A DNA stretch of 64,000 nt from Streptomyces sp. cf386 (GCF_900103585.1 NZ_FNHV01000016.1:124001-188000), one strand, 5' to 3'. Positions 7,876 to 16,333 are shown, numbered from the stretch's first letter. Notes: generated by a model from the letters alone, not told the origin. Translations and numbers: made by a program.

Positions 7876-9122
7876 ACGAGCAGACTTTAAACGGCCCCGA
7901 CGCGCCCCGCGGGTGCCCCGTCGCACACGGCGGGGCAGAACTCACGCGGCTGTACGGCCCGGAAGCGTCCACCGACCCGCAGGCCATCTACGAGCGGCTG
8001 CGCAAGGAACACGGCCCCGTCGCACCGGTGCTGCTGGAGGGTGACGTTCCCGCCTGGCTGGTGCTCGGCTACCGCGACAACCGGCGGGTGCTGGACAACC
8101 CTCGTCAGTTCAGCCGGGACGCCCGCATCTGGCGGGACTGGCGGGAGGGCCGGATTGAGGAGTCCCATCCGCTGGTGCCGATGGTGGGCTGGCGGCCCGA
8201 CTGCGTCTCCCAGGACGGAGAGCCGCACCGCAGGCTGCGCGGCGCGGTCACCGACGGACTGCTGGCCGCCTCCAGCCGCGGCATCCGGCGGCACGCCACG
8301 TACTTCGCGAACAAGCAGATCGACGGGTTCGCCGATGCCGGGCACGCCGACCTGGTGGCCGACTACGCCGACCAGCTGCCGATGCTTGTGCTCACCCGGA
8401 TCCTGGGCCTTCCCAAGGCGGACGGGCTGCGCCTGGTCGAGTCGTGCGCCCAGGTCTTCAAGGGCGGCGAGGACGCCCTCGTGCACAACGGACACATCAT
8501 GGAGATCCTGGGCGAACTCGCCCAGCGCAAGCGGTCCGAACCGGGCTCGGACTTCACCACCGCCCTGCTGGAGCACCCGGCGGCGCTGGACGAGGACGAG
8601 GTCGTCAGCCATCTGCGCCTGGTGCTGATCGCCGCCCACACCACGACCAGCAACCTGCTGGCCCGCGTGCTGCAGCTGCTCCTGACCGACACGGCGCGGC
8701 TGTCCGGCCTGATCAGCGGTCAGCTGAACGTGTCCGCCGTGGTGGAGGAGGTCATGTGGAACACCCCGCCGCTGGCCGTCCTGCCGGCGCGGTTCGCCAC
8801 CAGCGAGCTGGAGCTCGGCGGGCACGACATCGAGGAGGGCGACCTGCTCCTCCTCGGCCTCGCCCCGGGTAACGTCGACCCGGAGATCCGGCCCGACGAG
8901 GGCGTGGCGGTCCAGGGCAACCAGTCGCACCTGGCCTTCAGCGCGGGTCCGCACGAGTGCCCCGGGCAGAACATCGGCCAGTCCATCATCGAGGTCGGCG
9001 TGGACGTCCTGCTGCACCGGCTGACGGGCCTGCGCCTGGCCGTACCGCCGGAGGAACTCGGCTCGACCGCCTCCACGTGGGAGTTCCGACTGGACAGTCT
9101 GCCGGTCGAGTTCGCCGTCTAG
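7872..9122 (+). CDS. Conservon-linked cytochrome P450 lacking ExxR (CYP157-like)
   Basis: P450-fold protein of 416 residues. The heme-binding loop is normal (FSAGPHEC, axial Cys363). The I-helix reads AAHTTTS. The K-helix motif, almost invariant as ExxR in P450s, reads EEVMW here: Glu293 is kept but Arg is replaced by Trp296. This deviation is known for the actinobacterial CYP157 family, whose members lie next to conservons. No ferredoxin or reductase gene is adjacent. Codon 6 is TTA (7887-7889), so expression should need bldA. It overlaps cvnD by 4 nt. Whether the protein is a monooxygenase or a regulatory partner of the Cvn complex cannot be told from sequence. Confidence 0.92.
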   Translation: MNEQTLNGPDAPRGCPVAHGGAELTRLYGPEASTDPQAIYERLRKEHGPVAPVLLEGDVPAWLVLGYRDNRRVLDNPRQFSRDARIWRDWREGRIEESHPLVPMVGWRPDCVSQDGEPHRRLRGAVTDGLLAASSRGIRRHATYFANKQIDGFADAGHADLVADYADQLPMLVLTRILGLPKADGLRLVESCAQVFKGGEDALVHNGHIMEILGELAQRKRSEPGSDFTTALLEHPAALDEDEVVSHLRLVLIAAHTTTSNLLARVLQLLLTDTARLSGLISGQLNVSAVVEEVMWNTPPLAVLPARFATSELELGGHDIEEGDLLLLGLAPGNVDPEIRPDEGVAVQGNQSHLAFSAGPHECPGQNIGQSIIEVGVDVLLHRLTGLRLAVPPEELGSTASTWEFRLDSLPVEFAV

Positions 9123-9137
9123 GCCACACCAAGCGAC

Positions 9138-9168
9138 CGCTGCCCGGCCGGATTCCGGCCGGGCAGCG
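9138..9168. terminator. Hairpin terminator after the conservon-P450 operon
   Basis: A perfect 14-bp stem (9138-9151 with 9155-9168) around an ATT loop lies 16 nt after the P450 stop and before the stop of the convergent 576-residue gene. It could end transcription from both sides. Confidence 0.75.
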
Positions 9169-9198
9169 TCGTGTCCTCCTCCTCGAAGGGGCGAGGCG

Positions 9199-10929
9199 TC
9201 AGCCGTCGAGCCAGTCGCCTTCGACGCCCGTGGGACGGTATCCCGTGGCGTTCCAGAGGAAATGCGGGTGGGCGCCTGCGAACATGTAGGCGAGCAGCGC
9301 GGTGTCTTCCCTCCCGGTTCGAGGGTCGTGCAGGGTGTGGAACTTCTCGGATCCGACTACGCCGGCGTCTTGTTGGACATCACGGGCGCGGGTTGGGGAC
9401 GGCTCGGCGCTGGATGCCTCCACGGCGGCGATGTAGGTGCGGCGCAGGATCTCCCAGGCACTGTCGATGTTGCCGTGCCAGGGGCCGTGCAGTGCTTCGA
9501 AGGCATGGAGCTCGGCGTCGAAGAGGGGCCATGTCCGGGGGTACTGGGCTCGGCAGCGCGCGGACAGCTCGGCGGCCCGGGTGCTCAGTACCGGTGCGGT
9601 GGGCCGCGGGGCGATGGTGAGGGTGGTGCCGTGGGTGAGGATGCCGGTGCACGGGTTGGGCTGCAGGTCGCACAGCGGGCAGTCCTCGGTCGGGGGGAGG
9701 CCCTGGGTGATGCCGTCGAACCACAGGGCGTGGCGGCCCGTGAGCCCCATCCAGGTGATGGTGGTGGTCATCAGCCAGGTGTTCCACATCGAGGTGTGCG
9801 CCTCGGGCATGCAGCCGTACTTGACGAGGGCTATGGCGCAGGCGGCGTAGAAGGCCTTGGTGTGGGTGGGCATCTCGGCGAGCCAGAAGTTGCTGATCTC
9901 ACCGGTGAGGGCGTCGGCTCGTACGTCGGTCATGTCGTCGATGACGCGGCACAGCAGCAGGGAGGCGAGGTTCTCCTCCTGCCAGAGTTCGGTGTCGGGT
10001 GCGACGTGCCAGAACAGGCAGTCCAGCATCTGCAGGATCGAGTAGGTGCTCTGGGTGAGCGGGCTGGTCTGGGGGAGCGTGACGCTGCCCGCGAGGTGCT
10101 GTTGGAGCCAGTACTCGTCGACGGACCGCTTGTGGGCCGAGAAGAGTCCGCTGACCAGGGCCCGTGCGCTGTTGGTGCTGAAATTCTCGGCCAAGCGGCC
10201 TTCGGCGTGCTGGGTGAGGCGCGTTGTGTCGATGGTGTCGACAACGCGTTTGTATTCGTGGAAGACGAGGATGTCGTCCTCGAAGCGGTGGCGGTGGCCT
10301 ATGTCTCGTTCAAGGTCGTTCATCTGCCGGGTCCAGGACCATCCACCGGTCAGGACGCTGTCGAGTTCCCGGCGGTACGGCCAGGTCTTGACGGTGAGGG
10401 GACGACCGGCGCTCTGCCGCCAACCGTAGTCACCCAGCGCGCGTGCGGGGGGCGTGGGCAGCCGACGGCACAGCGCACAGGCGCAGACGGTTGCCTGCTC
10501 CTCCTCGCGCGGCGGGGTGAGTGCCCGGCTCCTCCAAGCCCCTTCCAGCATCATGCAGGTCAAGCGGCATATCTCAATATCGGTGCTGACTTGGGGGAAG
10601 GCTTTCTCGATCACGCGCAGGCCGGCGTCGAGGTGCCTCAGCCTGGCATGGCCTTCCTCGTCGGGAGGGAGCAACGCGGGCTGCGCCAGATGGAGGGCTC
10701 CCTCCAGCTGCAGCGTGGTGCCGGCGTGGGGGGATCCGAGTGCGTCCAGCCGCTGCTGAGCGGCATTCTGAGCCCTTCGGTACTGCTCCGTGCTGCCATT
10801 GATGCGTTTCACGAAGAGGCGGGCCAGGGCGTTCCCCGCTTCCGTGGGCTGGAGTTGGGCGCTTGGCTGCGCCGGGAGCAAGCTGTTGGCGGACGCCGTC
10901 CGAAAAGCACTTACGATTCGAGATTTCAC
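9199..10929 (-). CDS. Unrecognised 576-residue protein with a DDxxD motif
   Basis: I do not recognise this protein by overall similarity. It is mostly helical in appearance, rich in Trp and Cys, and has RVIDDMTDVRAD at residues 329-338. This resembles the aspartate-rich Mg-diphosphate motif of class I terpenoid/prenyl synthases, but it lies at about residue 331 instead of near 90 as in canonical bacterial terpene synthases. A CPLCDLQPNPC cysteine cluster is at 417-427 and CACALCRR at 149-156. No signal peptide is seen. GTG at 10929 follows GGGAG by 6 nt. The frame is real rather than its antisense partner, which is Gly/Val-dominated. It faces the conservon-P450 operon and lies 45 nt after a terpene-synthase-like N-terminal fragment. 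A noncanonical terpene synthase is one possibility. Confidence 0.7.
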   Translation of the reverse strand: MKSRIVSAFRTASANSLLPAQPSAQLQPTEAGNALARLFVKRINGSTEQYRRAQNAAQQRLDALGSPHAGTTLQLEGALHLAQPALLPPDEEGHARLRHLDAGLRVIEKAFPQVSTDIEICRLTCMMLEGAWRSRALTPPREEEQATVCACALCRRLPTPPARALGDYGWRQSAGRPLTVKTWPYRRELDSVLTGGWSWTRQMNDLERDIGHRHRFEDDILVFHEYKRVVDTIDTTRLTQHAEGRLAENFSTNSARALVSGLFSAHKRSVDEYWLQQHLAGSVTLPQTSPLTQSTYSILQMLDCLFWHVAPDTELWQEENLASLLLCRVIDDMTDVRADALTGEISNFWLAEMPTHTKAFYAACAIALVKYGCMPEAHTSMWNTWLMTTTITWMGLTGRHALWFDGITQGLPPTEDCPLCDLQPNPCTGILTHGTTLTIAPRPTAPVLSTRAAELSARCRAQYPRTWPLFDAELHAFEALHGPWHGNIDSAWEILRRTYIAAVEASSAEPSPTRARDVQQDAGVVGSEKFHTLHDPRTGREDTALLAYMFAGAHPHFLWNATGYRPTGVEGDWLDG

Positions 10930-10974
10930 ACCGGTCTCCCATCAAGCTGTGGTCATGACAACGGCACCGCCGCA

Positions 10975-11085
10975 TCAGCTGCGTCGGCGGCCTGCGGCAG
11001 GGCCCATGACCCGCTTCTGGGCGTACTCCAGATGTCTGCTGACGGGGGTGTCGAAGGGGAGGTCGAAGGTGACGTCCTGAGGCAT
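10975..11085 (-). pseudogene. 36-codon frame resembling a terpene synthase N-terminus
   Basis: This short frame begins MPQDVTFDLPFDTPVS and continues RHLEYAQ. This is the characteristic start of bacterial class I terpene synthases; pentalenene synthase, for instance, also begins MPQDV followed by a short hydrophobic strand. After about 27 residues the similarity ends, and the frame stops at codon 37. The ATG follows a good AAAGGAAG ribosome site, so it is probably still translated. None of the three frames downstream continues the expected helical sequence. It may be a remnant of a deleted synthase gene or a short leader peptide for the DDxxD gene that starts 45 nt later. Confidence 0.5.
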
Positions 11086-11174
11086 GCGCTTCCTTTCGGG
11101 AGACGGAACGCAGAGCCCCCCGCCCCTGCGAGTGGGCGGTCGTCGTGACCGCCCACGCACTCGAACTGGTCTTC

Positions 11175-11208
11175 GCGGTACGAAAGTTGAACCGAGAAGC
11201 GGTACGAA
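11175..11208. promoter_or_regulatory. Direct repeat upstream of the terpene-like fragment
   Basis: GCGGTACGAA occurs at 11175-11184 and again at 11199-11208, a 24-bp period, about 100 bp upstream of the 11085 start codon. It could be a tandem regulator site for the minus-strand genes; no known regulator is recognised. Confidence 0.3.
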
Positions 11209-11264
11209 GCTGCCCAGAGCGTAAATGATCTACACCGTAACCGGACCGTGATCTGCGTTACTGC

Positions 11265-12899
11265 TCATGCCCCTTGAGCTGCGTATACTCGCGCGCCCCC
11301 GACATAAGTGAGAGATACACGTGTCTCCGTGATCGCCTCCGTCGGCCCCTCGAACGGATCGCGGTCCAGGACCACCAGATCCGCGAGCGCCCCGGCGCGC
11401 ACCTCACCCGTGTCGTCGAGGTGGTTCACATAGGCCGAGCCCGCCGTGTAGGCGGTCAACGCCTCGGCGAGTCCCATGCGTTCACCGGGCAGGAACACCG
11501 GCGTGTCGCCGCCGTCCGGTGCGACACGGTTGACCGCGACATGGATCCCCTGGAGCGGATCCGGGCTGCTCACCGGCCAGTCGCTGCCCGCCGCGAGCCG
11601 CGCGCCGGAGCGCAGCAGCGCGCCGAACGGGTACTGCCAGGCGGCCCGTTCGGGCCCCAGGAAAGGAATGGTCAGCTCGTCCATCTGCGGCTCGTGCGCG
11701 GCCCACAGCGGCTGGATGTTCGCCGTGGCCCCGAGCCGGGCGAACCGCGGCACGTCGGCGGGCTGGACGACCTGGAGATGGGCCAGGTGGGGCCGCGTGT
11801 CGCTCGGCCCGTTGGCGGCGCGCGCGGCCTCGATCGCGTCCAGCGCGTCGCGCACGGCCCGATCGCCCAGGGCGTGGAAGTGGCACTGGAAGCCGAGCGC
11901 GTCCAACTCGGTGACGTACTGGGGCAGTTGCTCGGCGTCGATGAAGCTGGTGCCGCGGTTGGCGGTGGCGCAGCCGCACTTGTCGAGGTAGGGGTCCACC
12001 AGGGCGGCCGTCCCGGTCTCGGCGACACCGTCCAGCATCAGCTTGACGCTGCCCGCGCGGAACCGGCCGTGGCTCAACGCCGCCCGGCGCTCGACCAGTT
12101 CGGGAATCTGCTCCGAGCCGCGCTCGCGGTCCCACCACAGCGCCCCGACGACACGCGCGGTCAGTGAGCCGTCCCGCGCGGCCGCCAGGTACGCCTCGGA
12201 CGGGTCGTCCATCCCGAGGAACTCCCCGACCAGCGCGTCCTGCCAGGCCGTGATGCCGAGCGCGTGCAGATGCCGCTGGGCATGCAGCAGGGCCGCCACC
12301 CGGTCGGCCCGCGTGGCCGGCGGGGTGAGCCGCCCCACCAGCTGCATCGCGCCCTCCTGCAGGCTCCCGCTCGGCTCACCGGAGGCGTCCCGGTCGATCC
12401 GCCCGTCGGCCGGGTCCGGCGTCTCGCGCGTGATGCCGGCGAGCGCCAGGGCACGGCTGTTGACCCAGGCGCCGTGATGGTCCCGGTTGGGCAGATAGAC
12501 CGGCCGGTCGGGCACCACCGCGTCCAGCAGCTCCTTCGTCGGCGTACCGCCCTCGAAGGCCTCCATCGACCAGCCGCCACCGGTGATCCACTCCCGCTCG
12601 GGGTGCGCGTCGGCGTACGCGCGCACCGCGGCCAGGGTCTCGTCCGCCGTCTTCGTCCCGGTCAGATCGCACTGGGTGAGCTCAAGACCGGCCGGTACCG
12701 GATGCACATGCGCGTCCTGGAAACCGGGCAGCAGCAGCCGCCCGGCGAGGTCCACCACTTCGGTCCGCGGCCCGGCGAGATCGTGCACCTCCTCCCGCCC
12801 TACGGCCGTGATGCGGTCGCCGGTGACGGCCGCGGCGGTCGCGGTGCGACCCTCGGGGGTGAGGACGGAGCCGCCGGTGAAGAGGAGATCTGCGTACAT
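11265..12899 (-). CDS. Amidohydrolase family 3 protein (YtcJ-like)
   Basis: Metal-dependent hydrolase of the amidohydrolase superfamily, 544 residues. The metal-binding HVH lies in PGFQDAHVHPV; further metal or active-site residues fall in HFHALGDRAV, HLAHLQ and GSDWPVSSPDP. The N-terminal MYADLLFTGGSVLTPEGRTA and C-terminal ALADLVVLDRDPF segments form the usual beta-sandwich. The substrate of this group is usually unknown (N-acyl or ring amides). The same frame is open upstream to 13532, but the ATG at 12899 follows AGGAAA, gives the normal length and leaves the permease gene intact. It lies 20 nt downstream of an amino-acid-type permease, suggesting uptake and hydrolysis of one compound. 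Confidence 0.92.
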   Translation of the reverse strand: MYADLLFTGGSVLTPEGRTATAAAVTGDRITAVGREEVHDLAGPRTEVVDLAGRLLLPGFQDAHVHPVPAGLELTQCDLTGTKTADETLAAVRAYADAHPEREWITGGGWSMEAFEGGTPTKELLDAVVPDRPVYLPNRDHHGAWVNSRALALAGITRETPDPADGRIDRDASGEPSGSLQEGAMQLVGRLTPPATRADRVAALLHAQRHLHALGITAWQDALVGEFLGMDDPSEAYLAAARDGSLTARVVGALWWDRERGSEQIPELVERRAALSHGRFRAGSVKLMLDGVAETGTAALVDPYLDKCGCATANRGTSFIDAEQLPQYVTELDALGFQCHFHALGDRAVRDALDAIEAARAANGPSDTRPHLAHLQVVQPADVPRFARLGATANIQPLWAAHEPQMDELTIPFLGPERAAWQYPFGALLRSGARLAAGSDWPVSSPDPLQGIHVAVNRVAPDGGDTPVFLPGERMGLAEALTAYTAGSAYVNHLDDTGEVRAGALADLVVLDRDPFEGPTEAITETRVSLTYVGGARVYAAQGA

Positions 12900-12919
12900 G
12901 TTCCGTTTCCTGGTAGGGG

Positions 12920-14425
12920 TCAGCGAGAGGTGACGAGGAGCTGGGGTGCGTCGGCGTCGGTGCCCTTGCCGGTGCGGAAGTACGGCGACCTGCGCACCCA
13001 CCTGGCCCAGGCGGCGGCCACGAAGCCGGACGCGATCATCGCCAGGGGAGTGGCGAGCAGGAACCACCCGTTGTCCGCGCTGACTTCGAAGTGGTCGGCG
13101 GAGGTGTAGAACGACCAGCCGAGGTAGCCGCCGAGGCCCAGCAGCACGGCCGCGCTCAGCGCGGGCAGCACGACCGCGCGCACCCCCTCCCGCCAGTCCT
13201 CGCGCAGCAGCGCGCGGAACCGCACCGCCGCCGCGAGAGCCGTGAGGGCGTACGACAGGGCGACCACGATGCCCACCGCACTCACCGTTGCCATGATCAT
13301 GTCGGCGAGGCGCGGGATGACCAGCGCGAGGGCAGCGACCGCCGCGGCGACCGCGCCGATCAGCACCGTGCCGGCGGCGGGAGTCCCGTACCGGGGGCTG
13401 ACCTTGGACCACACCGGCCCGAGGGTACGGTCCCGGCTCATCGCGAACATCGCCCGGGCCGTCGGAATCACCCCCGCCTGGAGCGAGGCGACCGCCGAGA
13501 ACATCAGGGCGATCAGGGGGAGCGCGGCCCACGGCTGGGACGCCAGCCGCTCACCGAAGAAGGCGAGGCCCTCGGGTCCGTGGCCGACCAACTCCTTCTC
13601 GGACAGTACGCGTTGGAAGGCGACCGAGCCGAGCAGGAACAGCGCCAGCATGGTGAACAAGGTGGTGATCCCGGCCCGGGACGCGTCGCGCGGGTCGCGC
13701 ACCTCCTCGTTGACGCTGAACGCCGACTCGAAGCCCCAGTAGCAGAACACCGACAGCAGCATGCCCTGCGCGAGTGCCGTCGCCGACGGGATCGCGAACG
13801 GGTCGAACCAGCTCAGGCTGAAGTCGTGCGGGCCGGTGACGATGCCGTATCCGCAGAAGCCCAGCAGGACGACGTACTCGAAGACCAGCAGCCCGGCCTG
13901 GAGGCGCGCGGCGGTGCGGATGCCGGTCACGGCGGTCAGCGTGACCGCGACCAGGACCAGGATGCCGAGCGCCGTGGTCTGCGCGGTCGAACCCGGGTCC
14001 AGCGCCAGGCCGCCCACCCGGTGCACCCCGGCGTCCCCCGCCAGCTGGATCAGGGCCGAGCCGGTGACCGCCGTGGTGTACGCGAGGAACGCCACCACGG
14101 CCACGATGTTCACCCAGCCCACCATGAAGCCCAGCCACGGAGTGAGCGAACGGCCCACCCACACATAGCCGTTGCCCGCGTTGGGCTCGACCTTGTTGAG
14201 CCGGGAGTAGGCACCCGCGATGCCCAGGATCGGCAGGAACGCCAGCAGCATGATCGCCGGCAGGTGCAGACCGACCACCCCGGCAGTGACCCCCAGGCCG
14301 ATGCCGATGCTGGTGGTCGCGGCCGTGCTGGACGCTGCGATGGCGACGCCGTCCAGGACGCCGAGGGACTTGCGCAGCTCGGGCCGCGCTGGAGGATCGA
14401 CGCTGTGGGGCTGCTGGTCGGACAT
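12920..14425 (-). CDS. APC-family amino acid/amine permease
   Basis: Integral membrane transporter of 501 residues with about 12 hydrophobic segments. The first membrane segment contains SIGIGLGVTAGVVGLHLPA, and the NAGNGYVWVGRSLTPWLGF region is typical of amino acid-polyamine-organocation permeases. I chose the ATG at 14425 (MSDQQPHSVDPP); the frame remains open further upstream without family similarity. It is followed after 20 nt by the amidohydrolase gene on the same strand and is divergent from a TetR-family gene, so the TetR protein probably controls the permease-amidohydrolase pair. Confidence 0.92.
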   Translation of the reverse strand: MSDQQPHSVDPPARPELRKSLGVLDGVAIAASSTAATTSIGIGLGVTAGVVGLHLPAIMLLAFLPILGIAGAYSRLNKVEPNAGNGYVWVGRSLTPWLGFMVGWVNIVAVVAFLAYTTAVTGSALIQLAGDAGVHRVGGLALDPGSTAQTTALGILVLVAVTLTAVTGIRTAARLQAGLLVFEYVVLLGFCGYGIVTGPHDFSLSWFDPFAIPSATALAQGMLLSVFCYWGFESAFSVNEEVRDPRDASRAGITTLFTMLALFLLGSVAFQRVLSEKELVGHGPEGLAFFGERLASQPWAALPLIALMFSAVASLQAGVIPTARAMFAMSRDRTLGPVWSKVSPRYGTPAAGTVLIGAVAAAVAALALVIPRLADMIMATVSAVGIVVALSYALTALAAAVRFRALLREDWREGVRAVVLPALSAAVLLGLGGYLGWSFYTSADHFEVSADNGWFLLATPLAMIASGFVAAAWARWVRRSPYFRTGKGTDADAPQLLVTSR

Positions 14426-14492
14426 GGCCGGTCTCCGCTCGCACCGGGGGCCCTGGGCGGCCCCGATGAGCGGACATGAAACTGCCCGAGGG

Positions 14493-14520
14493 CTTAACAG
14501 GTCAACGGTGTTGTCATAAG
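14493..14520. promoter_or_regulatory. Imperfect palindrome between permease and TetR genes
   Basis: The 28-bp segment begins CTTAACA, has TCAACGGTGTTG at its centre (CAAC/GTTG arms) and ends CATAAG. It lies 31 bp before the TetR start and 68 bp before the permease start, so it is the likely operator of the divergent pair. Confidence 0.35.
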
Positions 14521-14550
14521 GTGCCCACACCGGCCCGAGGGAGGCAGTCC

Positions 14551-15309
14551 ATGAGCGAGCGCGTCGTCCCGCCCGCCGCCCGGCAGCGCAGGCGCCCCAC
14601 CAAGCAGGGCGTCGTCCTGTCCGAGGCCCTGATCGTCGAGACGGCCCTCAGACTCATCGAGGAGCACGGCGCCGACGCCCTCTCGGTACGCCGCCTCGGC
14701 CGCGCCCTCGGCGCCGACCCCAGCTCGCTGTACCGGTACTTCCAGCACACCGACGACCTGATGCTGGCCATCGCCGACGAACTCATCGGCCGTACGCTGC
14801 GCACCTGGCGCCCCACCGGAGACTGGCACGCCGACCTGCGGGATCTCGGCCTGCGCATGCATGCCGGGGCCCTCGCACACCCCCGGGCGGCGGTCCTCAG
14901 CTCGTACCGGGTGACCGGGCGGGTGTACGAGATCCAGGCCGTCGAGACCATCCTGGGCGTCCTGCGTCGCGCCGGGTTCCCCGACGCCGAGGCGGTGCGG
15001 ATCTACCACGTGTTCGTCGACCAGGCCCTCGCCCACGGGGCCCTCGACTCGGCGAGCGCGGCGATGCCGAAGGCGGCACGGGAGGCGGAGGCGGCCGTCT
15101 GGCGGGCGACGTACGCGCGACTGCCCCCGGACACCCACCCGCACATCGCCGCCACCGCCCGCCACCTGGTGGCGGACATGCCGCACAGCTCCTACCCGGC
15201 CGCCCTGGACCTGCTGCTCAGTGCCGCGGCGGCGCGACTGGCGGCAACCGGGCCCCGGGCGGCCCGTCCGACAGCGACACTGGACAGGTCCGTCAACACC
15301 GCCCCATGA
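14551..15309 (+). CDS. TetR-family transcriptional regulator
   Basis: One-component repressor of 252 residues. The N-terminal helix-turn-helix reads ALSVRRLGRALGADPSSLYRYF, followed by an all-helical ligand domain with the TetR_C pattern of GntR/TetR-like Streptomyces regulators. ATG 14551 follows a GGGAGG ribosome site; earlier in-frame starts would lie in the intergenic operator. It is divergent from the amino-acid permease and amidohydrolase genes, its most likely targets. The next gene begins 15 nt after its stop. Confidence 0.9.
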   Translation: MSERVVPPAARQRRRPTKQGVVLSEALIVETALRLIEEHGADALSVRRLGRALGADPSSLYRYFQHTDDLMLAIADELIGRTLRTWRPTGDWHADLRDLGLRMHAGALAHPRAAVLSSYRVTGRVYEIQAVETILGVLRRAGFPDAEAVRIYHVFVDQALAHGALDSASAAMPKAAREAEAAVWRATYARLPPDTHPHIAATARHLVADMPHSSYPAALDLLLSAAAARLAATGPRAARPTATLDRSVNTAP

Positions 15310-15324
15310 GGAGGCCGTTCGCCG

Positions 15325-15789
15325 ATGACCGCGCAGCCCGCACGCCCCGCCAAGCAGCGCAAGCAGGACACCCTGCACCGACTGGAGCACGACGAGGACG
15401 TGTGGGTCGCCACCGCCGAGGTCGACGGGGGCGTGCCCTATCTCGTCCCGCTCTCCTTCCTCTGGGACGGCTCCACCCTGCTGCTGGCCACGCCGGCCAA
15501 CAGCCCGACGGGCCGGAATCTGCGGACGACCGGCAGAGCGCGCCTCGGAGTCGGACCGACCCGTGACGTCGTGATGATCGAAGGCACGGCCGACACGCTC
15601 ACCGTCGCCCAGCTGCCCGAGGAGGAGGCCGACCGCTTCGCGACCAGGATCGGCTTCGATCCCCGTCGACTCACCACGCCCTACCTGTACTTCCGCATCC
15701 GACCGCAGCGCGTGCAGGCCTGGCGCGAGGCCAACGAGCTGGACGGGCGGGAGCTGATGCGGGACGGGAAGTGGCTGGTGGAGGACTGA
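15325..15789 (+). CDS. Pyridoxamine 5'-phosphate oxidase-like flavin/F420-binding protein
   Basis: Split-barrel protein of 154 residues (PNPOx-like family). The pattern LEHDEDVWVATAEVDGGVPYLVPLSFLWDGSTLLLAT and RARLGVGPTRDVVMIEGTA is typical of small FMN- or F420-binding reductases. The substrate is unknown. It follows the TetR gene by 15 nt behind a GAGGAGG site and may share its transcript. Confidence 0.85.
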   Translation: MTAQPARPAKQRKQDTLHRLEHDEDVWVATAEVDGGVPYLVPLSFLWDGSTLLLATPANSPTGRNLRTTGRARLGVGPTRDVVMIEGTADTLTVAQLPEEEADRFATRIGFDPRRLTTPYLYFRIRPQRVQAWREANELDGRELMRDGKWLVED

Positions 15790-15868
15790 AACGGCCCGGG
15801 CGGGACACCCGGGAGTGACAGGGCGGCGGGACAGGACCGTCCCGCGTCCCGGACCCCTCGGAGGAATC

Positions 15869-16261
15869 ATGTCGCTGGTGAAAGCGGGCTTCGTCGTGCT
15901 CGACTGTGCCGAGCCGGAGAAGCTCGCCGTGTTCTACCGGGAACTGCTGGAGGCCGAGCAGACGGAGGCGACCGCCAACCGTGTGGAGATCAGGGGCGTC
16001 GACGGCACCCGGCTCGCCTTCCGCCGCGACGTGAACGCGACGCCGCCGAGCTGGCCGCGCCCCGAGAACTCCCTCCAGGCCCATCTGGACTTCGTCGTGG
16101 AGGACCTGGACGAGGCGGAGCGCAGGATCGTCGGGCTCGGCGGGCGCCCCCTGGAGGCGAAGGACGCGGCGGGCCCCTACGAGGAACGCGGCTTCAGCGA
16201 CCCGGCCGGCCACTCCTTCACACTGCGCCTCGTCGCACCCACGGCGCCGAAGCAGGGCTGA
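15869..16261 (+). CDS. VOC-superfamily (glyoxalase-like) protein
   Basis: Protein of 130 residues with two beta-alpha-beta-beta-beta modules of the vicinal oxygen chelate fold (FVVLDCAEPEKLAVFYRELLEA in the first, HLDFVVEDLDEAERRIVGLGG and FSDPAGHSFTLRLV in the second). This Glyoxalase_6-like group is common and usually of unknown function. The ATG at 15869 lies 4 nt after GGAGGAA; an in-frame start at 15815 is unsupported. Confidence 0.85.
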   Translation: MSLVKAGFVVLDCAEPEKLAVFYRELLEAEQTEATANRVEIRGVDGTRLAFRRDVNATPPSWPRPENSLQAHLDFVVEDLDEAERRIVGLGGRPLEAKDAAGPYEERGFSDPAGHSFTLRLVAPTAPKQG

Positions 16262-16333
16262 GTCGCCGGGGGCGCCGGCGGTCTGTCGGAGGTGCGCTCT
16301 CCCGGGCCCGCTGTCGGCCTGCCGGATGTGTGA

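Noticed and set aside
9199-11085. Terpene synthase fragment and DDxxD gene as one frameshifted synthase
   Set aside because: The DDxxD lies at about residue 331 of the larger protein, and no frame between 10930 and 10990 continues the expected helix-B sequence, so a single frameshift does not restore a canonical enzyme.
9262-11148. 628-codon open frame on the plus strand opposite the DDxxD gene
   Set aside because: Its translation is dominated by Gly, Val and Ala with no recognisable motif, as expected from the antisense of a real gene in high-GC DNA; the minus-strand frame has normal composition and a good ribosome site.
12900-13532. Upstream extension of the amidohydrolase frame to 13532
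   Set aside because: It would overlap the permease gene over 600 bases, its sequence is Arg/Gly-rich low complexity, and the ATG at 12899 has a proper ribosome site and family start.
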